Positions 17,783 to 28,436 are shown, counted from the stretch's first letter. The stretch is 64,000 nt of DNA from Corynebacterium deserti GIMN1.010 (GCF_001277995.1 NZ_CP009220.1:1674001-1738000), one strand, 5' to 3'. The notes: generated by a model from the sequence alone, not told the origin. Translations and numbers: made by a program.

Positions 17783-18046
17783 ATGAAGCTGTTTTCCCGC
17801 ACCTCCCTCATCGCTCTCGGCACTGCAGCAGCACTGACTGCTGGAACCCTGTCTGCACCAGCACAGGCTGAAGAACAAGCCACCACCCCCGCACAGATCG
17901 TCTACGTCGCTGATGAAGACGACACCTCGACCAGCTCCGCCGACTACGAGACCATCTCTGACTACATCCTGCTCATCACCGGCATCGTCGGTATTCTCAG
18001 CGCTGGTCTGGGACTTGCCGTCGCGTTCCAGAACGCAACCAAATAA
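17783..18046 (+). CDS. Small secreted protein, paralogue of the preceding gene
   Basis: 87 residues: signal peptide 1-29 (MKLFSRTSLIALGTAAALTA, ending APAQA), a short acidic mature N-terminus and a hydrophobic helix at about 58-80 (YILLITGIVGILSAGLGLAV). It lacks the Ig-like domain of its neighbour. The size and one-helix layout recall small corynebacterial envelope proteins, but I see no proof of pore function. The preceding ~240 bp between the terminator and ATG must hold its promoter; AACAAGGGG is the ribosome site. Confidence 0.8.
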   Translation: MKLFSRTSLIALGTAAALTAGTLSAPAQAEEQATTPAQIVYVADEDDTSTSSADYETISDYILLITGIVGILSAGLGLAVAFQNATK

Positions 18047-18078
18047 ACGATGTCCTAGAACATTTTCCTTAAAAATAG

Positions 18079-18124
18079 AGTGTGGCCCGGAATCGTTGAG
18101 GATTCCGGATCACACTTTGTTGTT
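18079..18124 (+). terminator. Rho-independent terminator
   Basis: AGTGTG(GC)CCGGAATC (18079-18094) pairs with GATTCCGG(AT)CACACT (18101-18116), followed by TTGTTGTTT. It separates the small secreted-protein gene from the convergent rel gene. Confidence 0.85.
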
Positions 18125-18132
18125 TGACGGGA

Positions 18133-20415
18133 TTATCCGCCTGATGTCACACGATAAACATCGAACACGCCCTCGGCGTTGCGCAACTGAGTCATCAGCG
18201 AACCCAACTGCTTCGTGTCAGACACAGCGAATGTAAAACGAACTGTAGCCACACGATCCTCTGAGGAATGCGAATTCATCGCTGTCACAGACACTTTCTG
18301 CTCACTAATGACGCGAGTGAGCTCGAAGAGCAGGCCTTCACGATCAAGCGCTTCCACTTGAAGGGTTGCAGAGAAAACAGAGCCTTGGCCTTCAGAAGCC
18401 CATGAGACGGACACCATGCGTTCTGGCTCTTCACGGAGCTTCTCCGCATTGGTGCAGTCCGTACGGTGAACTGACACGCCACCGCCACGGGTGACGAATC
18501 CAAAGATTTCATCACCTGGCACGGGCATACAACACTTGGCCAGCTTGGCCATGACGTCAGGGCTGCCTTCAACGAGGATGCCCGTGCCGCTCTCAGTGGA
18601 CTGCCTTGTGCTGACCAACTCGCTAAATGGAGTACGTGCAACCAATGCATCTTCGGCATCTTCCTCATCGCCAAATATCGCCATGAGGCGATTAACGACG
18701 TGCTGCGCCGAAACACTTCCTGAACCAATGGCCGTGTACAAAGCGTCCACATCGGGGTAATGCAGTTCGGTTGCCACTGTCTTCATCGACGACGCGGTAA
18801 ACAGGCGATGCATAGGCAGACCGCCACGCTGGATGACTGCTGCAAGGGAATCGCGACCAGCCTCCAGATATTCTTCGCGGCGCTCCTTGGCAAACCACTG
18901 GCGAATCTTCGCCTTTGCGCGAGGTGATACGACGAAGTCCTGCCATCCCCTACTTGGACCTGCATTTTGGTCCTTTGAGGTAAATACTTCGACGCGGTCG
19001 CCCGACTTCAGTTTGGTTTCAAGAGCAACGAGCTTGCCATTGATCTTGGCACCAATGCAGCGGTGACCAACCTCGGTGTGCACGGCGTAGGCAAAGTCCA
19101 CCGGAGTGGAATCAACCGGCAAGTTGATGACGTCGCCTTTCGGGGTGAAGACGAAGATCTGCTTTGACGTCAAGTCATAGCGCAGGCTGTCCAAAAACTC
19201 GTTGGGGTCTGCGGCTTCCTTTTGCCAGTCGAGCAGCTGGCGCATCCACGCCATCTGATCCACTTCGGCTTGTTCACCGCTGTGGCTGCCCTTGGTCTCT
19301 TTGTACCGCCAGTGCGCAGCAATGCCGAACTCGGCGTTGTAGTGCATATCATGGGTACGAGCCTGGACCTCGAGGGGTTTACCTCCTGGACCTATCACCG
19401 TCGTATGCAAGGACTGATACACGCCGAAACGAGGCGAGGAAATATAGTCTTTGAAGCGTCCTGGTAGTGCGTTGAACAGGGAGTGCACAACGCCAATCGC
19501 TGCGTAACAATTGTTAACATTGTCGACGAGGATGCGGATGCCGACGAGATCAAAAATGTCATCGAAGTCACGGCCACGCACGATCATCTTTTGATAGATC
19601 GACCAGTAATGCTTAGGGCGTCCCAAGACTTCTGCTGCGATGTTGTTTTCACGGAGGCCGCCCGTGACTTGGTCAATGATCTCTTTGAGGTAACGGTCGC
19701 GTGATGGCGCACGATCTGCAACGAGTCGGACGATTTCCTCGTACTTCTTGGGGTACAAAATGGCGAAGGAAAGGTCTTCCAACTCCCACTTCACACTCGC
19801 CATACCCAGGCGGTGTGCCAACGGTGCAATGACCTCGAGGGTTTGGCGAGCTTTCTTTGCCTGCTTTTCGGGCGGCAGGAAACGCATGGTGCGCATATTG
19901 TGCAAACGGTCAGCAACCTTGATGACCAACACTCGGGGGTCTTGGCTCATGGCCACGATCATTTTCCTGATCGTTTCGGCCTCCGCGGCAGCACCCAGGG
20001 CGACTTTATCCAGCTTGGTGACGCCGTCGACAAGCCTAGCAACCTCTTCCCCGAAATCTCGGGTGAGGTCATCGAGGGAGTAATCGGTGTCTTCCACTGT
20101 GTCGTGCAACAACGCCGCCACCAGTGTGGTGGTGTCCATGCCGATCTCAGCTGCAATCGTGGCAACGGCCAACGGGTGGGTGATGTAGGGGTCACCAGAC
20201 TTCCTGGTGACGCCCTCATGGAGGCGTTCAGCTGTTGCGTACGCGCGCTCCAGCACCTGCGCATCCGCCCGCGGATGGAATTGCCGATGAATACTAAGCA
20301 GTGGATCCAACACCGGGTTTGTTCGCACCCGGTTTCCCGTAAGACTGCGGGCAAGCCTGGCTGACATGCTGCGCACGCCAATGGAGGATTTCTGCGGGTT
20401 ACGCTCCAGACTCAT
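18133..20415 (-). CDS. rel: Bifunctional (p)ppGpp synthetase/hydrolase
   Basis: 760 residues, full length for actinobacterial Rel (RelA/SpoT homologue). In order: HD hydrolase domain (about 45-200, with [15 protein letters not shown] and HDTVEDTD), synthetase domain (about 240-360, [16 protein letters not shown] and [13 protein letters not shown]), TGS domain (about 410-470, [21 protein letters not shown]), and a C-terminal ACT domain ([19 protein letters not shown]). It sets alarmone levels in the stringent response. apt is 25 bp upstream on the same strand, the conserved apt-rel pair. Confidence 0.97.
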   Translation of the reverse strand: MSLERNPQKSSIGVRSMSARLARSLTGNRVRTNPVLDPLLSIHRQFHPRADAQVLERAYATAERLHEGVTRKSGDPYITHPLAVATIAAEIGMDTTTLVAALLHDTVEDTDYSLDDLTRDFGEEVARLVDGVTKLDKVALGAAAEAETIRKMIVAMSQDPRVLVIKVADRLHNMRTMRFLPPEKQAKKARQTLEVIAPLAHRLGMASVKWELEDLSFAILYPKKYEEIVRLVADRAPSRDRYLKEIIDQVTGGLRENNIAAEVLGRPKHYWSIYQKMIVRGRDFDDIFDLVGIRILVDNVNNCYAAIGVVHSLFNALPGRFKDYISSPRFGVYQSLHTTVIGPGGKPLEVQARTHDMHYNAEFGIAAHWRYKETKGSHSGEQAEVDQMAWMRQLLDWQKEAADPNEFLDSLRYDLTSKQIFVFTPKGDVINLPVDSTPVDFAYAVHTEVGHRCIGAKINGKLVALETKLKSGDRVEVFTSKDQNAGPSRGWQDFVVSPRAKAKIRQWFAKERREEYLEAGRDSLAAVIQRGGLPMHRLFTASSMKTVATELHYPDVDALYTAIGSGSVSAQHVVNRLMAIFGDEEDAEDALVARTPFSELVSTRQSTESGTGILVEGSPDVMAKLAKCCMPVPGDEIFGFVTRGGGVSVHRTDCTNAEKLREEPERMVSVSWASEGQGSVFSATLQVEALDREGLLFELTRVISEQKVSVTAMNSHSSEDRVATVRFTFAVSDTKQLGSLMTQLRNAEGVFDVYRVTSGG

Positions 20416-20440
20416 TTTCCTGCCGCCTTTCTAGAATCCG

Positions 20441-20998
20441 TTACTGCGGATCTCTGACCACAATGACGGGACGATCACCGAGACGTTCCCGACCACCGAG
20501 GCCAGCGACCTCAATGGCAAGAACATAGCCGGTGACGTGTCCATCACACGATTCAATTAGTTTACGTGCAGCACCCAAGGTGCCACCGGTTGCTAGCACA
20601 TCATCGACGAGGACGATGTTCTTGCCAGCAATATCAATACCCTCACTGGGCAGTTCAAGAGCAGCAGTACCATATTCAAGTTCATACTCCTGAGTCACCA
20701 CAGGTGGGGGGAGTTTTCCCTTCTTGCGAATCGCCAAGACACCCAAGCCTAGCTTGTAGGCAACGGCGGAACCGAGCAAAAAGCCTCGGGCGTCGAGTCC
20801 ACCAATGACATCTGCCTTAAGTTCTTCTGCAGCTTCCGCCATAGCGTCGACCACTGCAGCGAAGGCTTCTGCATCACCCAAAACTGGGGTGAGATCTTCA
20901 AACAGCACGCCTTTTTCTGGGAAGTCCGCAACGTAACGGGTCTTCTGTTCCAGGGCAATGCGAGCCTTGTCAAAGGTGCTTTGAGCCTTTTCGGTCAC
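20441..20998 (-). CDS. apt: Adenine phosphoribosyltransferase
   Basis: 185 residues. The PRPP-binding signature [18 protein letters not shown], the flexible-loop region [19 protein letters not shown] and [15 protein letters not shown] are typical of APRT. It salvages adenine to AMP with PRPP. Its start lies 3 bp from the stop of the lipoprotein gene upstream, so it belongs to the same transcript as that gene and rel. Confidence 0.96.
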   Translation of the reverse strand: MTEKAQSTFDKARIALEQKTRYVADFPEKGVLFEDLTPVLGDAEAFAAVVDAMAEAAEELKADVIGGLDARGFLLGSAVAYKLGLGVLAIRKKGKLPPPVVTQEYELEYGTAALELPSEGIDIAGKNIVLVDDVLATGGTLGAARKLIESCDGHVTGYVLAIEVAGLGGRERLGDRPVIVVRDPQ

Positions 20999-21001
20999 TA
21001 C

Positions 21002-22624
21002 CTATTCCTCACTTCTGGACCAGCGGTCCATGTTCCAACCGATACCGGCTAGGTCTGTATTAACAACAACGTTACCGACTGTGCGATCTATCACAAACAC
21101 TCGGGGCTGCGCTGCGAGCGGAATTGATGGTACCTCAGTCCATAGTTCCTCTTCAGTTCGGCGTGTTGATTCTGGATCGTTACCCAATGAGTTGGCCGTT
21201 TCGAACTCTCGGTTGGGATCAACGGTGCGCAACACAGCGTCGAGAGTGCCGTCAAAGTATTGCTCATATCCCCATTCGCTGACTTCTGTGCGACTAAGAT
21301 CGTTGAGGCTCACGGCTTCTTGGGACGCGTCTACCACGGTGATGCCGGCGGGTTCGCAGCTAGTCTTGATTGCTTCCACCATTGCAGCTTTACGCTCGTC
21401 GGGACCGTCATAGCCGATCCGAATGGTTTGGCCAGCAAGTGCGGAAGCCTGATTAATATCCACCGCGAGGTGTTGCGCGGTGATGTCAGCGATCTGGTAG
21501 ACAACGGGGTTTTGATGTCGAACTGAGTGCACTGCAACCGCAGGGACTTCGATTCCAGAGATCCGCGAGGATGCCGCTGCAACGGCATTTTGATCAACAC
21601 ACGCAGCAAACGCTTGGCGCGCATCTGCTGAGTAGAATACACCAGCGCTAGCAAGGGTCAGTTGCTCTGTGAGCACACCAATTTCTTGCTTGATGTCATA
21701 GGGGTTAAGAGGATCATCACGATTGACCCAAGGTTCACTTTCCCAGGCCACAACATCCGAGATCTGCAAGTTTCCAGCTGCTGCAATGGCGCTGAGATCT
21801 GACCCTTTGGGCCACACGGTGACTTCCGCTTCTGTTGCTTGGTCACCGCTAAAAAACTCGTTGCGAACGAGCTTTACTTCACCAAATTCACCGACAGAAT
21901 CTACCTTGTACGGACCGGACGATACTTGGAGCTCTGGATCGAAATTATCCAAATTGAAGCCTTCACTCCAGATGCGAGCGGGCTCAATGAGAGACTCGGT
22001 GTCCTTTTCTTTAAGCGCCGTATTGAGATCTTCTAGCGTTAAGCCCGCCTTGGCTGCGACCGCGTGTGCGGGCATGAGAGTTCCCTGATCGAAAAGATAA
22101 CGCCACCGCTCCCCCAGGTCTTCTTTGAATACGACAGTTGCGATCTTGGAGCCAGACACGCAATCTACCCGTTCAATTTGTGCAGCCAACGGCACATGCG
22201 ATTGAAAAAGCTCGGGCATCTGGCCAGCAGTTGCGGCAAGCAGGAAATCATCACACACCACAGGCTGGCCATCAGAATAGGTAGCGTCTTGATTGATGGT
22301 GTAAATGACCTGTCGATTGATACCGGGAAGCACCTGTGTGGATGCCAGATCCGTATTGGGGATCATTTGTCCCGATGGGCCTTGAACATACACAGCTGGA
22401 TACACACGCGCGGATAACAATCCAGCATCTGTGGCGACACCTTGCAGCGAGGCAGCATTAGTGGTGGCCAATGAGGAGTTAACGGCATAACCAAACAAGC
22501 TTGTTTGGTGACTCGTGGGCTCTTCTTGCGCTTGACCGCACCCTGCCACCGTTGCCCCGGTCAACATAGCGACAGCTGTCATCGCTGCTGCCTTGTTCAG
22601 GTTGCGTGACTTCCGAAACACCAT
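21002..22624 (-). CDS. Extracellular solute-binding lipoprotein (DciAE-like, family 5)
   Basis: 540 residues. A lipoprotein signal peptide (residues 1-29) ends in TVAGC, giving a lipidated Cys29. The rest has the peptide/nickel-binding fold (SBP_bac_5), with YTINQDATYSDGQPVVCDDFLL near residue 110. No permease genes are next to it; instead it stands between secF and apt, an arrangement conserved in mycobacteria (Rv2585c). Its transport partner, if any, is encoded elsewhere. Confidence 0.85.
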   Translation of the reverse strand: MVFRKSRNLNKAAAMTAVAMLTGATVAGCGQAQEEPTSHQTSLFGYAVNSSLATTNAASLQGVATDAGLLSARVYPAVYVQGPSGQMIPNTDLASTQVLPGINRQVIYTINQDATYSDGQPVVCDDFLLAATAGQMPELFQSHVPLAAQIERVDCVSGSKIATVVFKEDLGERWRYLFDQGTLMPAHAVAAKAGLTLEDLNTALKEKDTESLIEPARIWSEGFNLDNFDPELQVSSGPYKVDSVGEFGEVKLVRNEFFSGDQATEAEVTVWPKGSDLSAIAAAGNLQISDVVAWESEPWVNRDDPLNPYDIKQEIGVLTEQLTLASAGVFYSADARQAFAACVDQNAVAAASSRISGIEVPAVAVHSVRHQNPVVYQIADITAQHLAVDINQASALAGQTIRIGYDGPDERKAAMVEAIKTSCEPAGITVVDASQEAVSLNDLSRTEVSEWGYEQYFDGTLDAVLRTVDPNREFETANSLGNDPESTRRTEEELWTEVPSIPLAAQPRVFVIDRTVGNVVVNTDLAGIGWNMDRWSRSEE

Positions 22625-22740
22625 GTGCGAAGCGCCCAGCCTTTCCCCGAATCGTAATAGAACTGTAATTATACGGTTTTTGCACCGGGGAGAACCAAAT
22701 CTGACAATTGCCTTAAGCTCTGTTTACAGCAGTAGCTACA

Positions 22741-22776
22741 AAAATCCCGCAGAACGCGATGTCTGCGGGATTTTTT
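22741..22776 (-). terminator. Bidirectional terminator after secF
   Basis: AAAATCCCGCAGA (22741-22753) pairs with TCTGCGGGATTTT (22762-22774). A-rich and T-rich flanks make it work on both strands. It closes the secD-secF transcript 16 bp after the secF stop. Confidence 0.85.
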
Positions 22777-22791
22777 GTCACCAATAGGTCT

Positions 22792-24015
22792 TTAGCTTCG
22801 TCCTGGTCGCCAGGTTCCGCTTGAACGATGATCATCTACGACCGGCTTGGACACCGTCCGCTTCTTTGGAGATCCATTAGTAACAGTGGTGGTTTGCCCA
22901 GCAGCCTCCTCGCCACTGAAACCACCGACCCCACCGCCCGCAGCGTCGGTACCGGACTGTGGGGCGGCGTCGTCAAGCGTGGTCTTGCCCTCGCGCAGTT
23001 CCATGACAGACGCTGTGTGCGCCTTGGTTTTGCTCAGGCGATTTTTCAGGCTAACCAGCAGTGGTGTTGCCAAGAATACGGAGGAGAAGGTGCCTTCGAT
23101 AACGCCGATGAGCTGGATCAACGCGAGATCCTTGAGCGTGCCCACACCCATCATCCAGACGGCCACAACCATCAAGGCGATGATCGGCAGTGCGGAGATA
23201 ATTGTCGTGGAGATCGAACGCATGAAGGTTTGGTTAACAGCCAGGTTGGCTTGCTCCGCGTATGTTCTTCGCCGGCTGCCTTCGTAGCCTTCGGTGTTTT
23301 CGCGGACTTTGTCGAAGACCACCACGGTGTCGTAGATGGAGAAGGTCAACACAGTAAGCAAACCGATGACGGTCGCTGGGGAAACCTCAAGACCGATTAC
23401 AGCGTAGATACCTGCGATGACGATGCCGTCAACGATTAAGGCGGCCATGGCGGCGATCGCCATTTCGCGCTCAAGACGGAAGGCAATGTAGATCGCGGCG
23501 ATCACGAGGAACGCAACGAGTGCCAAAACCATGCGCTGAGTGATGGTGGAACCCCAGGACTCGGATACAGTGGAATTACCAATCGCATCAGGGCTTGGCT
23601 GGCCTTCAGAGTTAAGAGGCTGATACTCCTCGTAAATTGCCAGTCGGGCTTTTTCGATATCCTCATCGCTTAAACGCTCGGAGTGAATCTCCAGAGTGCG
23701 GGCATCGCCAGAGCCAACAATCTGCACGATTTCTGGTGTGATTCCGGTGGCTTCTGTGAAGGTCTCCTCCACTGCCTCAACCGAGTAATCGGCTGCTGGC
23801 ATGTTCATCTTAGTGCCACCCTCAAAGTCAATGCTGAGGGAGAAACCACGGATGGCGATGAACAAAACAGAGATGATCAGCAAGATCCCGGTAATCCAGT
23901 ACCAGAGCTTGGTCTTGCCGATGAAGTCGATTCCGCCGTCACCGGTGTAAAGACTGTTGAACCAGCCGGTGTTTTTCACCGGCTTGGTTGTATGGGTAGC
24001 TGTTGAATCACTCAT
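22792..24015 (-). CDS. secF: Protein translocase subunit SecF
   Basis: 407 residues. Six transmembrane segments with a large periplasmic-side loop between TM1 and TM2; FSLSIDFEGGTKMNM is the SecF N-terminal signature, and SIYDTVVVFDKVRENTEG with ANLAVNQTFMRSISTTI are the conserved cytoplasmic-loop motifs. With SecD it uses the proton gradient to pull exported proteins through SecYEG. The C-terminal ~75 residues are a charged, low-complexity tail. It follows secD by 2 bp. Confidence 0.96.
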   Translation of the reverse strand: MSDSTATHTTKPVKNTGWFNSLYTGDGGIDFIGKTKLWYWITGILLIISVLFIAIRGFSLSIDFEGGTKMNMPAADYSVEAVEETFTEATGITPEIVQIVGSGDARTLEIHSERLSDEDIEKARLAIYEEYQPLNSEGQPSPDAIGNSTVSESWGSTITQRMVLALVAFLVIAAIYIAFRLEREMAIAAMAALIVDGIVIAGIYAVIGLEVSPATVIGLLTVLTFSIYDTVVVFDKVRENTEGYEGSRRRTYAEQANLAVNQTFMRSISTTIISALPIIALMVVAVWMMGVGTLKDLALIQLIGVIEGTFSSVFLATPLLVSLKNRLSKTKAHTASVMELREGKTTLDDAAPQSGTDAAGGGVGGFSGEEAAGQTTTVTNGSPKKRTVSKPVVDDHRSSGTWRPGRS

Positions 24016-24017
24016 GG

Positions 24018-25940
24018 CTACTTTTCCTCCTCGTTCTTAGGTGACGGGGATTGGGGGTCTACTGCGGAGCTTGCGGTGGCGCCAGCTGCTGTGGCGCTCG
24101 CAGTCGAGCTTGCGGTGGCGCTCGCGTGAATCTTCTTCAAGTACTCCGGCTCATCTAGTTCGCCGTTGGCGCGACGCTCCTCCACCAGCTTGAGCACGCG
24201 ACCCATGCCGTTGACAGACGCCTTGGCAAAGTACGGCTTACGCGATGCGAGGATGACTAGCGGTGCAGTAATGAGGAAGGTGACCACCAGGTCGAATACG
24301 GTAGTCAGTCCCAATGTGAAGGCGAAGCCCTTGACTTCACCCACAGCCAGAACGTAGATGACCACTGCGCCCAACAAGGTAACCATGTTGCCTGTCACGA
24401 TGGTGCGCTTCGCGCTCTCCCATGCACGAGGTGCTGCGGAACGGAAGGACCGGCCTTCGCGGATTTCATCCTTGATGCGTTCGTAGAAGACCACAAAGGA
24501 GTCGGCGGTAGTGCCGATACCGATGATCAATCCGGCGATGCCTGCAAGGTCGAGGGAGTAACCAATCCAGCGTCCCAGGAGAACCAAAGAACCATAGACG
24601 AGGACACCTGCGGCTGCCAGGGTAAATAGGGAGACAAAACCGAATACGCGGTAGTACGCGAAGACGAAGATGGCCACGAGAGCAAGGCCGACAACGCCAG
24701 CGATCAAACCAGCCTTCAGCGATGCCGCCCCCAGTGATGGTGGCACTGTAGTGGTGGTGCCACCTCGCTCGCCGTTTTCACCAGCAAAGCTCAAGGGCAG
24801 TGCGCCGTAACGCAAGTTGTTTGCCAGTTCCTGAGCTTCAGTTTGGGTGAACTGTCCCGTAATAGATGTTGCAGAACCAACAGGGGTTGCCGATTGAATC
24901 ACCGGAGCTGAGATAACTTCAGAATCCAAGGTGATGGCGATCTGCTGCTGCAGGTACTGATTAGTCAGATCTGACCAGGTGGCAGAACCTTGGTCGCCGT
25001 CACCTGCCTTGAAGGCAAAGTTGATTTCCATCTGACCGGTCTGGCTGTTGAAACCACCGGTGATCGGACGATCGGTATCGATCTCATTACCGGTTAGACG
25101 AGTGCCGTTTTCTTCATCGGTTTCACCACGAAGAAGCGGAGCTGGATCCAACACGTAAACGCCACCAGCGGAAGGATCACAGGTAACCAGTGGCAGACGC
25201 GCGTCATCAGTACCAGCCAGCGGATCCATCTCACCGGAAGTGCACTGCATCAACGAGCTCGCAGCGATCTGGACGGTGGGATCGGTGGACTGGCGGTCGG
25301 TACGCAGCATGTCGGTTATTTCTTGACGGCGCTCGGTAGCCTCAATCGAGTTGGCTGGCTCATCCATCGGAGTTGCGCTGACCGTCACTGGTTCAGGCTC
25401 CGTTGCTTCCTCGCCTTCGGCAGTCAAGCTTTGCGACACCGCACTGTTCATCTCTGACAGCGATGCATTTGCCTGCTCTTCAGTAATGACACCGTATTCA
25501 ACCCAACGGTTGGCCATTTCCTCCAGCGTTGGCATCAGCGTAGTCATATCGGGCATTCCCGCCTGTCCCACTGGACGGAACAGCAGCTGAGAGGTCTGAC
25601 CCAAAGCCTGAGCCTGTGCCGTGTCTTCACCAGGAACAGTAATGACCAAGGTGTTACCGTCAGCGACGACGCTCGCACCACTCACCCCCATGCCATTGAC
25701 ACGGTTTTCCAGAATCGTGCGCGCCTGGCTCAGCTGATCCTGAGTCGGCTCCTGCCCCTGCGGGACGAGGGTGACACGCGTACCGCCCTGAAGATCAATA
25801 CCTAACTTTGGTGTTGCCGAACGATCGCCCGTAAACAACACCAGTGCATAGACACCCACAACAATGAGTACAAACAGCGCGATTGCGCGTTTTGGCCATC
25901 GTTCCCAGGCACTCGCGGCACTCTTTTTTTGCCGAGCCAA
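24018..25940 (-). CDS. secD: Protein translocase subunit SecD
   Basis: 640 residues. N-terminal TM (about 14-36), then LGIDLQGGTRVTLVPQG, the SecD family signature, a large extracytoplasmic P1 domain (about 60-400) and five C-terminal TM segments with GLIIGIGTTADSFVVFYERIKDE. A C-terminal Ala/Ser/Thr-rich tail (ASATASSTASATAAGATAS) is dispensable-looking low complexity. It starts about 230 bp downstream of yajC, from which a hairpin separates it. Confidence 0.96.
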   Translation of the reverse strand: MARQKKSAASAWERWPKRAIALFVLIVVGVYALVLFTGDRSATPKLGIDLQGGTRVTLVPQGQEPTQDQLSQARTILENRVNGMGVSGASVVADGNTLVITVPGEDTAQAQALGQTSQLLFRPVGQAGMPDMTTLMPTLEEMANRWVEYGVITEEQANASLSEMNSAVSQSLTAEGEEATEPEPVTVSATPMDEPANSIEATERRQEITDMLRTDRQSTDPTVQIAASSLMQCTSGEMDPLAGTDDARLPLVTCDPSAGGVYVLDPAPLLRGETDEENGTRLTGNEIDTDRPITGGFNSQTGQMEINFAFKAGDGDQGSATWSDLTNQYLQQQIAITLDSEVISAPVIQSATPVGSATSITGQFTQTEAQELANNLRYGALPLSFAGENGERGGTTTTVPPSLGAASLKAGLIAGVVGLALVAIFVFAYYRVFGFVSLFTLAAAGVLVYGSLVLLGRWIGYSLDLAGIAGLIIGIGTTADSFVVFYERIKDEIREGRSFRSAAPRAWESAKRTIVTGNMVTLLGAVVIYVLAVGEVKGFAFTLGLTTVFDLVVTFLITAPLVILASRKPYFAKASVNGMGRVLKLVEERRANGELDEPEYLKKIHASATASSTASATAAGATASSAVDPQSPSPKNEEEK

Positions 25941-26114
25941 GAAATTCTCCTTATTAATATTCTTGTGGGGCAGCTAAAAACGCTTTTCGACGCCCACCTA
26001 CTACATCAGGCACCCACCGGAGACCGAGCAATGTTGGGCACTTAACCCAAAACATGCTACGCCATTGGAGTAATTTTGCCTTGCCGGACCCCTGTGAGTC
26101 TTGCTACGAAAACG

Positions 26115-26165
26115 AACAGCACCCCAGCTCACATCAAGTGTTAAGCGAAAGGGTGCTGTTTTATT
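26115..26165 (-). terminator. Hairpin between yajC and secD
   Basis: AACAGCACCC (26115-26124) pairs with GGGTGCTGTT (26151-26160), with T-rich sequence on both sides. It may terminate or attenuate yajC transcription before secDF. Confidence 0.65.
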
Positions 26166-26173
26166 AGATATTT

Positions 26174-26542
26174 TTAACGATTTTCTGGGTGGCCATCCGT
26201 GTGGCCATCCGTGTAGCCATCCACAGGACCCTCAGGATCGCGCTGCTCAAATTCAGTTGGCTCGTCAATTACCTGTGGAGCGTTGGTCTTCTGAAGCACT
26301 CGAACAACGGAGATCTTCTCATATGTGCTGATCACACCTGGTGCAACTTCCAAGTCAACCGTGTCCTCGGTGGAGGAAACCACGGTGCAGTGCAGTCCCG
26401 CGGTAGTGACGACGCGGTCGCCGGGAACCAAGGCATCCTGCAATTTCTGAATCTCGCTCATGCGTGCTCGCTGGCGACGGCTCATCAAAAATGTGGGAAC
26501 GATAAAAATTGCGACCAAAATAATCAGAAATAGGATGTCCAT
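26174..26542 (-). CDS. yajC: Preprotein translocase accessory subunit YajC
   Basis: 122 residues. One N-terminal transmembrane helix (about 2-20, ILFLIILVAIFIVPTFLMS) followed by the YajC domain (MSEIQKLQDALVPGDRVVTTAGLHCTVV, DLEVAPGVISTYEKISVVRVL). The C-terminus ends with a short Asp-Gly-His tract (VDGYTDGHTDGHPEN), visible in the DNA as direct repeats of a 12-base unit. It associates with SecDF. Confidence 0.9.
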   Translation of the reverse strand: MDILFLIILVAIFIVPTFLMSRRQRARMSEIQKLQDALVPGDRVVTTAGLHCTVVSSTEDTVDLEVAPGVISTYEKISVVRVLQKTNAPQVIDEPTEFEQRDPEGPVDGYTDGHTDGHPENR

Positions 26543-26872
26543 GACAAGCTAGTTTGCCAGACAAACCAATGACCCCGCCACCCCGGCAGTGGTTTTCGCC
26601 CCTCCTGCCACGTGTCCACAAGATTAAGGCTTCCCGCTTCACGATAGCGAGAGCATCGCACGGATTTTTAATGGGACTGGTGGATGGAGTCGTTTAAATA
26701 CCGTGATTGGACTTAAAAGTCAGTAGCCAAAAGTTACCTTTCTCAGGTGATGTTTACCATGCCCGAAGCGGGGGTGAATATACGCGAGTATCTGTTTTAT
26801 TCGCAGAGCTAATGGTGTTTTCAGGCTAGGGCTAGTTTGTTCACATCAACTAATGACGAAAGGAGCATGTGA
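26543..26872. other. Upstream region of yajC and of a pseudogene
   Basis: About 330 bp without a supported gene. The part near 26860 has an AAGGAG ribosome site for the decayed reading frame at 26873. Confidence 0.5.
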
Positions 26873-27342
26873 ATGAAACTTTTTCCAAGGCTGCAGGCGT
26901 CATTGCTGCAGCGCTTCTTGTTACCGGTGGTATAGCACCTGTGACACAGGGGTAAGCTCTTCAGGTGGTCACACCTGAGCAGCAAGAGTCCTATGTCCAA
27001 CAATTCCACCACGACGGTGATACCCCACCGGTTGTGGATGGGGTTGGTGGCTACACGGAGCAAGAAGTCGCTGAGATTCATGAGGCTATCCGACACGCCC
27101 ACGAATCTGGTGCACCCAAGGAAGAACTTATTCCTGGTGAGATGTGGTCAGATAAAGTTGAGCTACCAGCAACTATTGATAAAGCAGCTGCTGATAAGGC
27201 TGAAATAGCTATTGCACAGCGACAATCTCAGCCCCAGGCGAGGGCTTTCCGATCACTATCAATGCAATACTTATTCGAAAAATTCGACGCCTCAAATCGC
27301 CACACAGCACGACACCAAAAGAGGCCCATTCACCGCTTCTAG
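26873..27342 (+). pseudogene. Decayed secreted protein sharing the LGFP-protein linker
   Basis: AAGGAGCATGTGA precedes ATG 26873, then a signal-peptide coding sequence (MKLFPR, frameshift, AAGVIAAALLVTGGIAPV) interrupted by one frameshift near 26890 and a TAA at about 26952. Past that stop the frame is open and encodes an acidic segment with LIPGEMWSDKVELPATIDKA followed by ADKAEIAIAQ, which aligns with the linker at residues ~98-130 of the LGFP protein at 47749-49644. No LGFP repeats follow; the frame stops as it meets the 3' end of the convergent ruvB gene. I read it as the remnant of another toxin-like secreted gene. Confidence 0.6.
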
Positions 27343-28430
27343 TAGTCGCCGATCGTTCCCTCTGGCGGTTCCAATCCAAGGTGGCGCCATGCCGCAGCGG
27401 TTGCCACACGGCCTCGACCGGTTCGGGCAATCATTCCAGCACGCACCAAGTACGGCTCGCAGACTTCCTCGACGGTGGCGGGTTCTTCACCGACTGCAAC
27501 AGCCAACGTGTTGACACCAACGGGTCCGCCGCCATGTCCTCTGATCAGGGCATCGAGGACAGCCCTGTCCAGGCGGTCCAATCCGAGCTCATCAACATCA
27601 AACACGATGAGCGCAGCGTTGGCAGCCCCCATGGAGATGTGTCCGTCGGCGTGGACTTCTGCAAAATCTCGAACGCGACGCAACAGGCGGTTAGCAATAC
27701 GGGGAGTGCCTCGCGAGCGTGACGCGATTTCCACTGCCGCATCATGATCAATACCAACGTTAAGAATCTTTGCCGTTCGCTTAACCACTTTGGTCAGATC
27801 CGGCACATCGTAGAATTCCATCTGCGCTGTGAATCCGAATCGATCGCGCAACGGTCCGGTGAGCATACCGGAGCGAGTTGTTGCTCCCACCAGGGTAAAA
27901 GGCGGGATCTCCAGCGGAATAGAAGTTGCACCTGGACCTTTACCGACGATGACGTCGATGCGGAAATCTTCCATCGCCATATACAGCATTTCTTCTGCAG
28001 GTCGAGCGATGCGATGGATTTCATCAATAAAGAGCACGTCGCCTTCCATCAAATTGGAAAGCATTGCTGCCAAATCGCCGGCTCGCTCCAGTGCTGGTCC
28101 AGACGTCATCCTCAGGCTCGTACCCAGTTCCTGCGCGATAATCATCGCCATCGTGGTCTTACCCAGACCAGGAGGACCTGCCAAGAGCACGTGGTCTGGG
28201 ACGACTCCACGCTTTCTCGCACCAGTGAGCACCAAGCTCAGCTGGTCTCGCACCTTTGGCTGGCCAATAAACTCGGTGAGTGATTTCGGGCGAAGGGTTA
28301 CTTCTGCATCGACGTCTTCTGCTTGAACGTTGGCATCCACACTGGCATCGGGTGCACGTCCTGCCCCTCCCGTGCGGCGAGGCGGAATTCCGCCAGGAAT
28401 TTCAAACTCAGTTCTCTCCACGTCAGACAT
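27339..28430 (-). CDS. ruvB: Holliday junction branch-migration ATPase RuvB
   Basis: 363 residues. AAA+ ATPase with Walker [15 protein letters not shown], Walker [10 protein letters not shown], sensor [20 protein letters not shown] and a C-terminal winged helix ([27 protein letters not shown]). As a hexamer it drives branch migration with RuvA. ruvC, ruvA and ruvB are in one minus-strand operon; the start is 6 bp after the ruvA stop. Confidence 0.97.
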   Translation of the reverse strand: MSDVERTEFEIPGGIPPRRTGGAGRAPDASVDANVQAEDVDAEVTLRPKSLTEFIGQPKVRDQLSLVLTGARKRGVVPDHVLLAGPPGLGKTTMAMIIAQELGTSLRMTSGPALERAGDLAAMLSNLMEGDVLFIDEIHRIARPAEEMLYMAMEDFRIDVIVGKGPGATSIPLEIPPFTLVGATTRSGMLTGPLRDRFGFTAQMEFYDVPDLTKVVKRTAKILNVGIDHDAAVEIASRSRGTPRIANRLLRRVRDFAEVHADGHISMGAANAALIVFDVDELGLDRLDRAVLDALIRGHGGGPVGVNTLAVAVGEEPATVEEVCEPYLVRAGMIARTGRGRVATAAAWRHLGLEPPEGTIGDY

Positions 28431-28436
28431 GTTGAA

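Noticed and set aside
26189..26240. GGCCATCCGTGT repeats as a possible CRISPR-like array
   Set aside because: They are the codons for a Gly-His-Thr-Asp tract at the end of YajC, with no spacers.
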